Source of the DNA: Paenibacillus phyllosphaerae
Lineage (GTDB): Bacteria; Bacillota; Bacilli; Paenibacillales; Paenibacillaceae
Assembly: GCF_014192105.1 (NCBI RefSeq)
Contig: NZ_JACHXK010000014.1
Span: forward strand, 62,001-126,000
Reading direction: 5' to 3'
Length of the DNA stretch: 64,000 bases
Below are positions 41,837 to 51,602 of this stretch, piece after piece; the first letter of the stretch is position 1, and every line of letters begins with the position of its first letter. The position numbers were made by a program, and so were the translations under genes. Under the pieces are notes generated by a model. It was given only the letters and a program-made list of their open reading frames with translations. It did not search any database and was not told the DNA's origin.

Positions 41837-42553
41837 ATGTTCCTGCGAAATCTATCCGTCCTGCGCCCCTCTGGCACATCAACATCCAAGCGCTACCCGT
41901 TCTCGATCCCGTCCATCCGTTCATTGGATGAACTGTCGTTCCGGACGCATGTCTCGTTCTTCGTCGGGGAGAACGGCTCGGGCAAGTCGACGCTGCTCGA
42001 GGCGATCGCTTATCAATGCGGATTCAACACGGCCGGCGGCGGCCGGAACAATGCCTACGAGGTGGACGCTGCCGAATCGGCGTTGGGTCAGGCCGTCCGC
42101 CTGTCATGGCTGCCGAAGGTGACGAACGGATTCTTCCTGCGGGCGGAGACCTTCTATCAGTTCGCCTCCCATATCGACAGCATGCCGGGCAGCTTGCCCG
42201 CTTACGGCGGCAAATCGCTGCATGAGCAGTCGCATGGCGAAGCGTTCCTCTCCCTCTTCCAGCACCGATTCGGGCGCAAAGCGATCTATCTGCTCGACGA
42301 ACCCGAGGCGGCGTTGTCGCCAGCCAGGCAGCTGGCGCTGCTGCGGATCATCAAAGATCTGGAGCGGGACGCGCAATTCATTATCGCGACGCACTCGCCT
42401 ATCCTGCTCGGCTATCCGGGCGCCCAGATCTTCAATTTCGATACGCAGCCGATCTCCGAGATCCGGTATGAGGACACGCTTCATTACGTCGTTACGCGCA
42501 AATTTCTGGAGAACCGACAAGCCATGCTGGACGAACTGTTCGAGGACGATTGA
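41837..42553 (+). CDS. stand-alone ABC/RecF-type ATPase
   Basis: 238 residues. Walker A GENGSGKST (44-52), Walker B AIYLLDEPEAAL and a terminal ATHSPILLGYPGA switch, with no coiled-coil insertion and a short, unusual signature region (YGGKSLHEQSHGEAF). This is the COG3910-like 'predicted ATPase' type seen in many Bacteria. AGGAG precedes the ATG. It is divergent from the TIR-like gene by 210 bases; whether the two act together is unknown. Confidence 0.85.
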   Translation: MFLRNLSVLRPSGTSTSKRYPFSIPSIRSLDELSFRTHVSFFVGENGSGKSTLLEAIAYQCGFNTAGGGRNNAYEVDAAESALGQAVRLSWLPKVTNGFFLRAETFYQFASHIDSMPGSLPAYGGKSLHEQSHGEAFLSLFQHRFGRKAIYLLDEPEAALSPARQLALLRIIKDLERDAQFIIATHSPILLGYPGAQIFNFDTQPISEIRYEDTLHYVVTRKFLENRQAMLDELFEDD

Positions 42554-42589
42554 CGCTAAGTCCTAAGTCACGCGCGCCGATAATGAAAC

Positions 42590-42629
42590 AACAGCCAACC
42601 ATGACCGTTTATCATGTTTGGCTGTTTGT
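42590..42629 (+). terminator. terminator after the ATPase gene
   Basis: AACAGCCAA pairs with TTGGCTGTT, with a mismatch and five more pairs, followed by a short T run. Confidence 0.6.
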
Positions 42630-42789
42630 CGTCGCCTCCTCAGTTGCTGCTCTTCCCCTCCCCTTCATTGTAAGAAGCACTCGCTTCGGACGACTACTAC
42701 GCTTGTGACTTCTAATGCAACGATTGTGACTTACAAGGAACGTAACCTAAATATTTGGTTAGGAATGGCGCTGCCAAGCCCGGAACGCT

Positions 42790-42808
42790 AAGGCGCTGTG
42801 TTATAATG
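42790..42808 (+). promoter_or_regulatory. extended -10 promoter of the YvbH-like gene
   Basis: TGTTATAAT (TG-n-TATAAT) lies about 45 bases before the start codon, with no clear -35 box. The rest of the 42630-42850 gap shows nothing I recognise. Confidence 0.5.
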
Positions 42809-42851
42809 GAACAGGGAAATTCTAGCAGGCTTAAATAAGGAGGAACGCGCA

Positions 42852-43466
42852 TTGTTTGGTAAAATAGCATCAGATGTGCTCGGTTTGAGCGATGTAGGCA
42901 GCGTTATTCGCCCGGAGAATTACGATAAGGTCGACGCAGACGATTACGTCTTCCATGAAGACAACGAGAAAATTTTCTTCCTCATTAAATCCAAATCCGA
43001 CGAATATTGCTTCACGAACCTCGCGCTCATCCATCTGAACGGCACGAGCGCCATGAGCAAGAAACGGACGCTCATCCGCTATACGTACGGCACGCACCAC
43101 ATCTCCAACGTTACGCTCGAGACGGCCGGCACGGTCGACCTCGACGTCGAGATCAAATTCACGATCGGCGGCGCGGCATTCTCGATCGACGTGCATAAGA
43201 AGCATATCGAAGAAGTGAAGGACTTATATAAAGCGCTGATCCGGATCGCGGAGATTACGCACGAGAATGAATTGGCGATCGGGTTTGCCCGCCAGAGCTT
43301 GGATATGGCCGCTAACACCGTCAGCCAAGTGCATAAGGCAGAGATGAACCTGTCCGCGCAATTCAACGCCATCAACCAATCCGCCTTCGACTGGCTCGTC
43401 AATACGCAGAAGCAATACAAGGTGAAGGACTTCTCCTCCGTATTCGAGCGTTATATCAACCAATAA
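42852..43466 (+). CDS. yvbH: bacterial PH-domain protein (YvbH homologue, TTG start)
   Basis: 204 residues, the same length as Bacillus subtilis YvbH. KIASDVLGLSDVGSVI, YDKVDADDYVFHEDNEKI, SDEYCFTNLALIHLNG and ETAGTVDLDVEIKF are near-identical to that protein. The N-terminal bacterial PH domain (DUF1696 type) is followed by a helical YvbH oligomerisation region. Role unknown. TTG start at 42852 follows AAGGAGGAAC. Confidence 0.9.
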   Translation: MFGKIASDVLGLSDVGSVIRPENYDKVDADDYVFHEDNEKIFFLIKSKSDEYCFTNLALIHLNGTSAMSKKRTLIRYTYGTHHISNVTLETAGTVDLDVEIKFTIGGAAFSIDVHKKHIEEVKDLYKALIRIAEITHENELAIGFARQSLDMAANTVSQVHKAEMNLSAQFNAINQSAFDWLVNTQKQYKVKDFSSVFERYINQ

Positions 43467-43484
43467 AACAAGCATAAGTAAACG

Positions 43485-43517
43485 TTACCCCCTTGGGCCA
43501 CCCGCCCAAGGGGGTAA
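43485..43517. terminator. strong hairpin after the YvbH-like gene
   Basis: A 14-bp perfect stem (TTACCCCCTTGGGC with GCCCAAGGGGGTAA), five-base loop. The T tail is weak, so termination efficiency is uncertain. Confidence 0.6.
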
Positions 43518-43618
43518 TTCGCTTCCATGGTGCAGAGCGCCGATATGATGGGATGGAGCTGCCCATAATTGGCAATGCTAATGCACACTACCTCCTTAAA
43601 CCGGAAGGAGTTCCTGCT

Positions 43619-43846
43619 ATGAGAGTCCCGCTTGCCTATATCACAATCCTCGCCATCAGCCTGCTATTCCTCATGATGGCAGACATTCTGAACGGTGAGA
43701 CCCCGAGAGAGGCGCTCCTCACCTTGCTGCGATCGTTCGACGTCACGACGCTCCTCGAACGAGTCGTTGTCATATTCGGATGCAGCTTACCGCTCTACAT
43801 GCCCCTCTTGGCCCGATGGAGCGCCAAGCGCAAACGCCAGCGCTAG
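43619..43846 (+). CDS. small membrane protein (75 aa)
   Basis: Not recognised. Two hydrophobic segments (about 3-22 and 45-65) and a very basic tail (WSAKRKRQR). ATG at 43619 follows GGAAGGAG. Convergent with the GerC gene. Upstream in-frame residues have no ribosome site. Confidence 0.6.
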   Translation: MRVPLAYITILAISLLFLMMADILNGETPREALLTLLRSFDVTTLLERVVVIFGCSLPLYMPLLARWSAKRKRQR

Positions 43847-43879
43847 CCGGCAGCCTGCCTTCCACCTCATCGGAACCAT

Positions 43880-45055
43880 TCAATCCTGCGGCTGGGTGAA
43901 TGTCTTGCCGCGCATTCCCGTTCTCCGGATGAAAGCCTCGACCTCCACCTTGACTTCACAGCCCGCGAAGATGTCCGGCCATTCTTTCTGAATTCGTTCC
44001 CACAGCTTAGGCTGCGTCCGCTTCAATTCCGCCCATAGATTGAAGCTGTCGCTCTTCTTCGCTTGAGCAGCCTGCACCGCCAGCTCAATCTCCTGCTTCG
44101 TCTCATCCGCCAGCTGCTGCTGCAGCTTAAGCATCGCTTCCTTCGATCCGGGATCGATCGAGCAGCGCGCTTCGCTTAAGCTTCCCTCCTCCTTCACCTT
44201 GATCGTAAAGGCTGGCTTGCCTTCGACGACATGCGCCCGTACCTTCGTCGACGAACGGATCACTTCGATAGAGATGCCATTCTTCATTTCGCCGCAATCG
44301 AGGTTCACATTGGTGCTCTTCATCTGATTAAGCGCCCACACCGCGCCGCGCGCGGTCCTGCCGTCCATCCACCCGGCAAGCTTGCCCTTCGAGAGCAGCG
44401 CAATGCCTTTGAGCTCCAGGTTGGAAGTCGGCGTCGAATTGCTGTCGACGATCCTTACCCCGCTTATCGCCGGTTCGCCGCCGCCGGCCAGCTGCTTAAT
44501 GATGGAGCTGATGTCCTGATCGACGTTATGCGCCCATATTTCGGAAGTGATCTTAAGCCTGCTCGAGATTGCCGTCGCATCCGACGTGGTCAATGGGGTC
44601 AATACTTTCAGGACAGACTCCGCGCTCGTCCCTCTTGCGATCGCTACCGATGTATTGAGCCTCAGTTCATGCGATCGTTCATAGAAGTCGAACAGCTCCT
44701 GAATACCCTCTTTGGCTAGCGCTTCGCCGATCACCAGCAATTGCGCATGGGCGAAGAACAGCTGCCTTGGCACTTTCTGCGTCGTTTTGCGCAAGGCGCT
44801 GAAGATCGAATAATCGACGGAGGTATAAACGATATGCGGGGCTTCGCCCGAACTGCTGCCTCTGGCTTTGCCCTCTGAAGCCCCATGCGGATTGACGATT
44901 TGGAACGACACGCGATACTGCTCGGAATTCGGGATTTTATCGATGCCGATCCCGACCACAATGGCCAGATTCCGAAGCTCCCTGCTATTCCAGCAGCCCG
45001 CAAGGAACATCGTTCCCAGGAGCAAGACGAAGAGGACCGCAATCGTCTTTCGCAT
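43880..45055 (-). CDS. Ger(x)C-family spore germination lipoprotein
   Basis: 391 residues. Lipobox FLAGC near residue 21, then WNSRELRNLAIVVGIGIDK, a highly conserved GerC start, and the long mixed domain of the family. GerC subunits sit on the outer leaflet of the spore inner membrane and complete the germinant receptor with the A and B subunits. Its ATG overlaps the GerA stop as TAATG, so translation is coupled. Last gene of the B-A-C order operon. Confidence 0.93.
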   Translation of the reverse strand: MRKTIAVLFVLLLGTMFLAGCWNSRELRNLAIVVGIGIDKIPNSEQYRVSFQIVNPHGASEGKARGSSSGEAPHIVYTSVDYSIFSALRKTTQKVPRQLFFAHAQLLVIGEALAKEGIQELFDFYERSHELRLNTSVAIARGTSAESVLKVLTPLTTSDATAISSRLKITSEIWAHNVDQDISSIIKQLAGGGEPAISGVRIVDSNSTPTSNLELKGIALLSKGKLAGWMDGRTARGAVWALNQMKSTNVNLDCGEMKNGISIEVIRSSTKVRAHVVEGKPAFTIKVKEEGSLSEARCSIDPGSKEAMLKLQQQLADETKQEIELAVQAAQAKKSDSFNLWAELKRTQPKLWERIQKEWPDIFAGCEVKVEVEAFIRRTGMRGKTFTQPQD

Positions 45056-46623
45056 TAAGGATCACTTCCATCTGTTGTCTTACCCGGCGCTTCCGAAGAT
45101 TGGGGAGCGGCCTGTCCTTGCGCATGGGTACCGCCGGCTCCCAGACGAAGCCCGTATAACGTATATCGTTCCTCTTCCGGAACGTATGGGTAGCGAATCG
45201 ACATATACGGGATGCCAAGCGATTGCAGCCCGCACATGTGCCCGATTAAGAATATGCTGAAGATCGCGATGCCATAGAAACCGAAGATTGCAGCCGCCAC
45301 CATCATGGTGAACCGGATGATACGGATGGTCGTTGCCAAGTTATACGAAGGGTTGGCAAAGCTCGAGATACCGGTAAGCGCAACCACGATAACCATGGCC
45401 GAGGAAATAATGCCGGCTTCCACCGCCGCCTGTCCGAGCACCAGCGCGCCTACGATCGATACGGCCTGTCCGATCGCCCGCGGCATGCGAATGCCCGCCT
45501 CGCGAATGACCTCGAAGGTCACCTCCATCAGGAACGCCTCCAGGAACGCGGGGAATGGCACGCTTTCCCGCTGGGAAGCGAGACTGAGCAGCAAGGGCGT
45601 CGGGATCATCTCCTGATGAAACGTAATCGCGGCAATATAGATCGAGGGGCCGAACAAGGCGATGATCAAGGCCGCGTAACGCAATGCCTGCACCGCAAAT
45701 GCCGACTCCGGACGCTGGTAATAATCCTCTGCCGATATCAAACCCTTGAAGAACGTGAACGGGGCGATCAGCGTGAAAGGCGTTCCGTCGATGAAAATGG
45801 TGATGCGCCCGTCCAACAAGTTGCGGGTAACCATATCCGGCCGTTCCGTGTTCATGATCGTCGGGAATGCCGTCTTCCGCTGATCGGACAAGAGCTCCTC
45901 CAGATGCTCTGAGCCCTCCAGCGTCTCGACCGACAACCGATGAATCCGATCGCGAATCGTCTTCACGCAGGATGGGTCGGCTTTTCCTTCCAGGTACATG
46001 ATCGCCACGTTCGTCTGCGTGATCGAGCCGATCTTGTAAGCCTCCAGCCGGATGTTCGGACTTTTTATCTTACGGCGCACAAGCGCTACATTCGTCCCGA
46101 TCGATTCGGTGAATGCTTCCTTCGGGCCGCGCACGACCACCTGGGTCGAAGGCTCCGTGACCGCTCGCTGCTCTCCGCCCTTGGTATCCCCGCATAGCGC
46201 ATCCGTGCACCCTTCGATGAAGATAATGGTATCGCCGGACAACAGCGCAAGCAGAATGCCGTCCCAATCCGACTTGGCGCAGATCTCGCTAATCGCAAGC
46301 GTACGGGCAAGGACGTAATCGAGCAAGCTTTGTCCGGGAGCCGGGTCGAACGAGTCATCCGACATTAACGACTGGAGAATAAACTGGCTCACCGTTTGCT
46401 TATCCGTTATGCCGTCGGTGTAGATCGCAGCCACTTGCCGTTTGTCTGCCCCGATCTCGAAACGCCGGATTACGATGTCCGGGCTGTCGCCCAGCATCTG
46501 AACGATATAAGCGATGTTGCTCTCCAGGCTTGCGGCGATCTGCTTAGGCGCCTGCGCAGCTTGGGTATCCCCCTTATGCTCGTCCAATGTCGAGCGGCTC
46601 CGATTCGAGTTGTTGAAGAACAT
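45055..46623 (-). CDS. GerA-family spore germination protein (A subunit)
   Basis: 522 residues. Large N-terminal cytoplasmic domain with LLALLSGDTIIFIEG and VVRGPKEAFTES, then LLDGRITIFIDGTPFTLIAPFTFF and five membrane segments (PTPLLLSLASQRESVPFPAFLEA, REAGIRMPRAIGQAVSIVGALVLGQAAVEAGI are hallmark GerA sequences). The subunit forms part of the germinant-gated channel in the spore inner membrane. It starts 43 bases after GerB. Confidence 0.95.
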   Translation of the reverse strand: MFFNNSNRSRSTLDEHKGDTQAAQAPKQIAASLESNIAYIVQMLGDSPDIVIRRFEIGADKRQVAAIYTDGITDKQTVSQFILQSLMSDDSFDPAPGQSLLDYVLARTLAISEICAKSDWDGILLALLSGDTIIFIEGCTDALCGDTKGGEQRAVTEPSTQVVVRGPKEAFTESIGTNVALVRRKIKSPNIRLEAYKIGSITQTNVAIMYLEGKADPSCVKTIRDRIHRLSVETLEGSEHLEELLSDQRKTAFPTIMNTERPDMVTRNLLDGRITIFIDGTPFTLIAPFTFFKGLISAEDYYQRPESAFAVQALRYAALIIALFGPSIYIAAITFHQEMIPTPLLLSLASQRESVPFPAFLEAFLMEVTFEVIREAGIRMPRAIGQAVSIVGALVLGQAAVEAGIISSAMVIVVALTGISSFANPSYNLATTIRIIRFTMMVAAAIFGFYGIAIFSIFLIGHMCGLQSLGIPYMSIRYPYVPEEERYTLYGLRLGAGGTHAQGQAAPQSSEAPGKTTDGSDP

Positions 46624-46665
46624 CCGCTACACCTTCTCGCATGGAATAGCCGTCCGTATGGCCGC

Positions 46666-47769
46666 TCATGAAGACGGACGGCTGAACTTCTGCCTAACCA
46701 ACTGTACGACGAACAGAAGAACCGGAATGTAGATCAGGAAGATCGGCTGTATGGTCGTGAAACTTTTGGTTCCCTCCGCGCCATGCTCAGGGAAGCTCCA
46801 AGCCGACATGATGGAGACCAGGAAGATGGTGCTTCCGATCGGATAGGCCATCTGCTTCATCTCTTTTATTCGGAAAACATCGGCTACGATTGAGGTTGCC
46901 GCATACGCGTACATCGTCATTTTGAAGAATACCCCGATAATGAGCGCCAGAATGACAAGCGCGTCCAGCCGCTCGACGAACTCGGCGACCTCAACGGTCG
47001 TGATGGCCGTAAACAAGGGAAAGGTCGAACGCGAATACATATCTTTGCCGATGACGGACACCTCGATGGCATGGGTCATACTTAACATGACGGAACTGGC
47101 CAGTATAGCCAGCATGCCGATCTTGCCCGCAGCCTGATTCTGCTTCAGATGGGGCAGCACCGTTGCGAACGTAATCACTTCCGCGAAAGGAAACAAGAAG
47201 ATATTCGGATACGCGCTCCGAAGCGTAGGCCCGACGCCTTCCCCCCAGATCGGCAGCAGATCCCGGATTTCGATCGTTCCGGACAGCAGAACGGCCATAT
47301 CGCTCAGGAGGCCTAAAGCGATAATGAAGATGATGTAGATTTCGCCGAGCCGGAACAGGACCTGGACGCCTTTGTGCACGATATAGATGACCGTTGCGAT
47401 CATCGCCGCATGTACGATTACGATCGGCGTCTGGTCATACGAGGTGGTGATCAATAGATCCCCGGCCTCGCGCAAATTCCGGGCGGAGATGTACATAAAA
47501 TAAATGCCGTACATCAAACCGATCGGCAGCCCGATGTAAGGCCCGACGATCTGCCGGATATAGGCACTGAGAATTAAGGCCGGATACCGCCTGTGCAAAT
47601 ACATCAGCAGCCAATAGAAAATCATGCCCGCAGGCATGGCAAGAAGGATGGATAGCCATGAATTCTGCGCGGAGGTCAGGCCGATCGGCAGAACGAGCGC
47701 GGTTCCGAATTCGAACAGAATGATCATGGCGAATAATTGAGTCGGACTGATCGCGGACGACTTGGACAT
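46666..47769 (-). CDS. GerB-family spore germination permease (B subunit)
   Basis: 367 residues, ten hydrophobic segments of the APC-type spore germination permease family. ISPTQLFAMIILFEFGTALVLPIG and WLSILLAMPAGMIF mark the N-terminus, AYPNIFLFPFAEVITFATVLPHL the middle. This subunit is thought to bind the germinant. First gene of the ger operon; expression should depend on forespore sigma-G, though I could not fix a sigma-G box in the 193-base gap upstream. Confidence 0.93.
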   Translation of the reverse strand: MSKSSAISPTQLFAMIILFEFGTALVLPIGLTSAQNSWLSILLAMPAGMIFYWLLMYLHRRYPALILSAYIRQIVGPYIGLPIGLMYGIYFMYISARNLREAGDLLITTSYDQTPIVIVHAAMIATVIYIVHKGVQVLFRLGEIYIIFIIALGLLSDMAVLLSGTIEIRDLLPIWGEGVGPTLRSAYPNIFLFPFAEVITFATVLPHLKQNQAAGKIGMLAILASSVMLSMTHAIEVSVIGKDMYSRSTFPLFTAITTVEVAEFVERLDALVILALIIGVFFKMTMYAYAATSIVADVFRIKEMKQMAYPIGSTIFLVSIMSAWSFPEHGAEGTKSFTTIQPIFLIYIPVLLFVVQLVRQKFSRPSS

Positions 47770-47962
47770 GTCTCGATCACCTTTCAGACTGGTTCATTTT
47801 CTGCTGCAAACTTGATGATAGCTTTCCATAATAAGGGCATTCTTATCCCTGAAGCTGTCCGCATCCGTACGGAATGACCATGAAGATTAACGGACAACCT
47901 ATCGTTACAACGAATGTGAGCCTCTGGCGCAGAAAAATCACAGTGACTTCAAGGGAGGACAT

Positions 47963-48307
47963 ATGGCCAAATTCGTATTCAAGTGGCTGGTTAACGGCGC
48001 GATCGTGATCTCGCTGATGATGTATTATACAGAAGCCACCTTAACTGAAGCCGCGATCGCAGCAACGGGGTTAACGATTGTCGCCTATATCATCGGGGAC
48101 CAGCTTATCCTGCGCAAGACCAACAATATTGTCGCGACGATCGTGGACTTCGGTCTTAGCGCGGCCTATCTGTATGTTGTAGCTGATTTTCTGGATTGGG
48201 GTTTATCGCTCGACGAGCTCTTCTTTACTTGCTTGATGCTCGGAATATTCGAATTCGTGTTCCATCGTTTTATGCTTAGCGACCATAGCGAGCGCGAGCG
48301 CGCATAG
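47963..48307 (+). CDS. YndM-like (DUF2512) membrane protein
   Basis: 114 residues, four hydrophobic segments. WLVNGAIVISLMMYYTEATLTEA, YIIGDQLILRKTNNIVATIVDFGLSA and FEFVFHRFML match the small YndM family of Bacilli. Function unknown. AAGGGAGG precedes the ATG. Divergent from the ger operon. Confidence 0.82.
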   Translation: MAKFVFKWLVNGAIVISLMMYYTEATLTEAAIAATGLTIVAYIIGDQLILRKTNNIVATIVDFGLSAAYLYVVADFLDWGLSLDELFFTCLMLGIFEFVFHRFMLSDHSERERA

Positions 48308-48321
48308 CAGCAGCGACAAGC

Positions 48322-48352
48322 AACAGGCCATTCAATAGGATGGCCTGTTTTC
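48322..48352 (+). terminator. terminator after the YndM-like gene
   Basis: AACAGGCCAT and ATGGCCTGTT form a ten-base-pair stem followed by TTTT. Confidence 0.8.
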
Positions 48353-48363
48353 GGCGTCCGAAC

Positions 48364-48400
48364 AACAAAAGAACCGGACCCCCGTAAGGGCCCGGTTCTT
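48364..48400 (-). terminator. terminator after fbaA
   Basis: On the minus strand AAGAACCGGGCC pairs with GGTCCGGTTCTT (one G-T pair) and is followed by TTTTG. Confidence 0.85.
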
Positions 48401-48416
48401 GCTGCGGTGTACAATA

Positions 48417-49274
48417 TTAAGCTTTGCCTGCGGAACCGAACTCGCGCATTTTGCCAGCAACGGTTGCTTTGATTGCATCGCGGCCTGGTGTCAGGAATTT
48501 ACGTGGATCGTAAACTTCAAGGTCCTTCGTCAGGATTTCGCGAGCGACTTTCGTGAACGCGATTTGGTTCTCTGTGTTCACGTTGATTTTTGCTGTGCCC
48601 AGGGAAATGGATTTCTTGATGTGCTCAGTAGGAATACCTGTGCCGCCGTGCAGAACCAATGGAAGTTTGATTGTTTGGCAGATCTCTTCCATTTCTTTGA
48701 AGCCCAGTTTCGGCTCGCCTTTGTAAGGGCCGTGAACGGAGCCAAGCGCTGGCGCGAGGCAGTCGATGCCTGTGCGCTCAACAAGCTCTTTACACTCAGC
48801 TGGATCTGCGTAGATAACGCCGTCAGCTACAACGTCGTCTTCTTGGCCGCCGACTGTACCCAGCTCGGCTTCAACGGAAACGCCGCGCTCGTGAGCGTAA
48901 GCAACAACTTTGGAAGTTGTTTCAACGTTCTCTTCGAACGGATGGTGCGAAGCGTCGATCATAACGGACGTGAAGCCTGCGTCGATCGCTGCTTTACATT
49001 TCTCGAAGCTGGAGCCATGGTCCAGGTGGATTGCAACTGGAACCGTGATCTTCATTTCTTCGATCAGGGACTTAACGATTGCTGTTACAACCGTGAAGCC
49101 GCCCATATAACGAGCTGCGCCTTCGGAAACGCCCAGGATAACCGGGGACTTCTCTTCTTCTGCTGCAGCAAGGATCGCTTGTGTCCATTCCAGGTTATTG
49201 ATGTTGTATTGACCAACAGCATAACCTTCCTTAAGAGCCTTGTTGAGCATGTCCTTCATCGAAACTAATGCCAT
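48417..49274 (-). CDS. fbaA: class II fructose-bisphosphate aldolase
   Basis: 285 residues, full length. The catalytic Asp85 and zinc-ligand His86 lie in HLDHGSS; the other zinc and phosphate motifs are [18 protein letters not shown] and KINVNTENQ. Cleaves fructose-1,6-bisphosphate to DHAP and GAP in glycolysis and works backwards in gluconeogenesis. GAGGGAGG precedes the ATG; a TATAAT box lies about 56 bases upstream. Codon use is more biased than in neighbours, as expected of a highly expressed gene. Confidence 0.97.
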   Translation of the reverse strand: MALVSMKDMLNKALKEGYAVGQYNINNLEWTQAILAAAEEEKSPVILGVSEGAARYMGGFTVVTAIVKSLIEEMKITVPVAIHLDHGSSFEKCKAAIDAGFTSVMIDASHHPFEENVETTSKVVAYAHERGVSVEAELGTVGGQEDDVVADGVIYADPAECKELVERTGIDCLAPALGSVHGPYKGEPKLGFKEMEEICQTIKLPLVLHGGTGIPTEHIKKSISLGTAKINVNTENQIAFTKVAREILTKDLEVYDPRKFLTPGRDAIKATVAGKMREFGSAGKA

Positions 49275-49329
49275 CTTAAAAATCCTCCCTCAAAATAACT
49301 ACTGCTAAGACTCGATCTTTGCAAAGTTT

Positions 49330-49335
49330 ATTATA
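49330..49335 (-). promoter_or_regulatory. -10 box upstream of fbaA
   Basis: Perfect TATAAT on the minus strand, preceded by an AT-rich stretch; no clear -35 element could be fixed. Confidence 0.5.
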
Positions 49336-49450
49336 CACATATATTTGTCCAATATCGAACCCTTATAGCGAGGTTTGACGTAAGAAAATGCATCTTTTTT
49401 CTTGTAATCGCATTCATTACAGGAAATATTCCCGAAAAGGACATTTTTCG

Positions 49451-49918
49451 TTATTGGCCAAGCTCTTTCAGCTGGCCTAACGTATCCGTAATATTCGACA
49501 GCGTCTGCATCATCGGCGATTGCTGCAGAGCCTCCAGATCGATAACGTTCGTCTTCAGCTGCTCCAGATACGTATTGATCTCGGCAAGCAGCGTCTCGTT
49601 GTAGCTTAGCAGTTTCTGATGGATTTCGCTGGCGAACTCGGGCGCCGTCAGTCCGTTGAATGCCGTAATATTGTCTTTCATCGTCACGAAGGATTGTTCT
49701 AATTGATCGCGGGCAGCCGGATCGAGCACAGCCTGTTGGGCCAAGTCAGGAAGTCCTTGGGCAAAGGCGGTCGCATCATTCACATACGAGGTCGCCTCGT
49801 TCACGTAATCCAGCGAGCTGTCGATCGTGTTCCACAGCGAGCAGCCGGCAGTGAACAATGCGCCGGCCAGCAGGAGCATCAGCAAGACGGGGCGTGTCAG
49901 CTTCTTTCGTACTTTCAT
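49451..49918 (-). CDS. DUF6376-like lipoprotein
   Basis: 155 residues. Lipobox FTAGC (Cys26), then SLDYVNEATSYVNDATAFA and ALDPAARDQLEQSF-type helices and a C-terminal LSNITDTLGQLKELGQ, the pattern of a helical lipoprotein family common in Bacillales. Function unknown; outer face of the membrane. Single gene. Confidence 0.8.
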   Translation of the reverse strand: MKVRKKLTRPVLLMLLLAGALFTAGCSLWNTIDSSLDYVNEATSYVNDATAFAQGLPDLAQQAVLDPAARDQLEQSFVTMKDNITAFNGLTAPEFASEIHQKLLSYNETLLAEINTYLEQLKTNVIDLEALQQSPMMQTLSNITDTLGQLKELGQ

Positions 49919-50049
49919 GGTTATTCATGCCTCCATTCCTCATTCGAATTGCATTCCTACCCTCCTATTACTCCCCAAGGCATGGCGCGGTTCCTTTTTC
50001 TTATGCCCGAAGTTCGCACGCCGTGAAGAAACGAAATTTCACCATGCCC

Positions 50050-50079
50050 AAAAAAGCCGGCTGCGCGCGCAACCGGCCC
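50050..50079 (-). terminator. terminator after the KinB-like gene
   Basis: On the minus strand a GC-rich hairpin (GCCGGTTGCGC region with GCGCAGCCGGC) is followed by TTTTTT, about 20 bases after the kinase stop. Confidence 0.8.
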
Positions 50080-50097
50080 TTCTTCTATCCGTTGGCG

Positions 50098-51363
50098 CTA
50101 TCCGTTCGCTCTCGGGCGCCTCCAGCCTCTGGCTTCCGCGGCGAACTCAAAATTCGGCAACTGAACGATAACCTCCGTTCCGCTGCCCAGCTCGCTGCTC
50201 ACCAGCATATCGCCGCCGAATTGTTTGACGATCTGGTAGCACACGACCATCCCTAATCCTGTGCCGGTCGACTTCAGCGAATAGAACGGCGATCCCAGCT
50301 TGTTCACCTGTTCGGGCGTCATGCCGACGCCTTCATCTTTGATCCGAATCGCATAGTTGCCCGTTTCCTTCATCACGCTCGTGTGAATGCTGCCTCCGTC
50401 CGGCATCGATTCAATCGCATTCTTGAGCAAGTTAATGAGCAATTGGCGCAATTGCTGCGGGTTCACGTTAATCCAGCATTCGGATACGGCTTCGATCTTG
50501 ATGTTGACCCCTTGATTGGCCGCGTAGGCTTCGATGACATTCGCCGCTCGGCTCAACTCGCTAGCCAGTTCAATCCGCTGCCGTTCTTCCGAGGCGGGTT
50601 TGCCCACGGCGAGGTAGTCGCTAATAATCGAGTTGGCGCGGTCCAATTCGTCGATGGACAGCTTAATGAACTGCCGCTTCTTGGAAGACAGCTCGGGACT
50701 GTCCAGCAGCTGCAGGAATCCTCTCGTCGTCTGCATCGGGTTGCGGATCTCATGGGCGAATAAGCTCGTTAGCTCGCTGATCGTGCGCAGCCTTTCGGCT
50801 TCCAGCCGCATGAATTGCATATGGTAGATAAATTCGTTCATGCGGACGACAACGCCGGTCATGATCAACACGCAGGTCAGTTGAATGAGCTGGACGGACA
50901 AGACGTCGAGATAGCTCCCCCGCAAGAGTGCGGTCCAGCCAATCCCCATGACGCTGTAGGTGGCAGCGAGCAGGATAGCCAGCACGACGCGGCGGCCGGC
51001 GTTCGCCTTACTGAACGTCTTACGCATCAGAATCATCGGAGGAACGCCGGTCAATAGGGTCAGCATCGACGTGATGAACCCGGCATCGAACCCGATATAT
51101 AGTCGGTAGAGGATCAACAGCGCGGCCAAGAGAGCCCCGCTGCCCGTTCCTCCGTACAGGAAGGCAAGCATAAGCGGAATGACACGCAGGTCAAGCCGGT
51201 ATCCCTCGCCATAATAGATGGGGAAAGACATGCAGATGAGCAGCGTAAGTCCCCATAACAGGACCATGATTAGCTTCTTGTTCTTCTCCCAAGGCAATTG
51301 AAAGCCGAACACGGGCATGGCAACAAGTGCGATCTGCAGCAGAAAGTCTTTAATAACATCCAT
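50098..51363 (-). CDS. KinB-like sensor histidine kinase
   Basis: 421 residues. Five or six membrane segments (1-175) of the 5TMR-LYT type (FPIYYGEGYRLDLRVIPLMLAFLYGG), then a kinase core: H-box ELTSLFAHEIRNPMQ with His204, N-box QLLINLLKNAIESMP, G1 KDEGVGM and G2 GTGLGM. This is the layout of sporulation kinase KinB. It probably feeds the Spo0 phosphorelay in response to an envelope or metabolic signal. No cognate response regulator adjoins it. Divergent from a GT4 gene. Confidence 0.9.
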   Translation of the reverse strand: MDVIKDFLLQIALVAMPVFGFQLPWEKNKKLIMVLLWGLTLLICMSFPIYYGEGYRLDLRVIPLMLAFLYGGTGSGALLAALLILYRLYIGFDAGFITSMLTLLTGVPPMILMRKTFSKANAGRRVVLAILLAATYSVMGIGWTALLRGSYLDVLSVQLIQLTCVLIMTGVVVRMNEFIYHMQFMRLEAERLRTISELTSLFAHEIRNPMQTTRGFLQLLDSPELSSKKRQFIKLSIDELDRANSIISDYLAVGKPASEERQRIELASELSRAANVIEAYAANQGVNIKIEAVSECWINVNPQQLRQLLINLLKNAIESMPDGGSIHTSVMKETGNYAIRIKDEGVGMTPEQVNKLGSPFYSLKSTGTGLGMVVCYQIVKQFGGDMLVSSELGSGTEVIVQLPNFEFAAEARGWRRPRANG

Positions 51364-51602
51364 AGTACAAGATGACCTACCTCATGTTGGGACTTGCGAA
51401 AGCCGGAATCAACTTATCCGTTGCCCCTAAATTTCGCGATCTACTCTATTTGATTCGACGCCAACTGCAAATCCCCCTTCTCAGCGGCTATATTGTACAT
51501 GGTGTATACCAGTTGTACAGCGGTAAGCGCCCTCAACTTTCCTTCCGTTGGATACATATGATGACAACGTCTACCTGCACAGAAGACGAAAGGATGAGAC
51601 CC

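Noticed and set aside
40616-42553. Complete CBASS or Pycsar operon
   Set aside because: No CD-NTase or Pyc cyclase gene lies in the neighbourhood; the ATPase is on the opposite strand.
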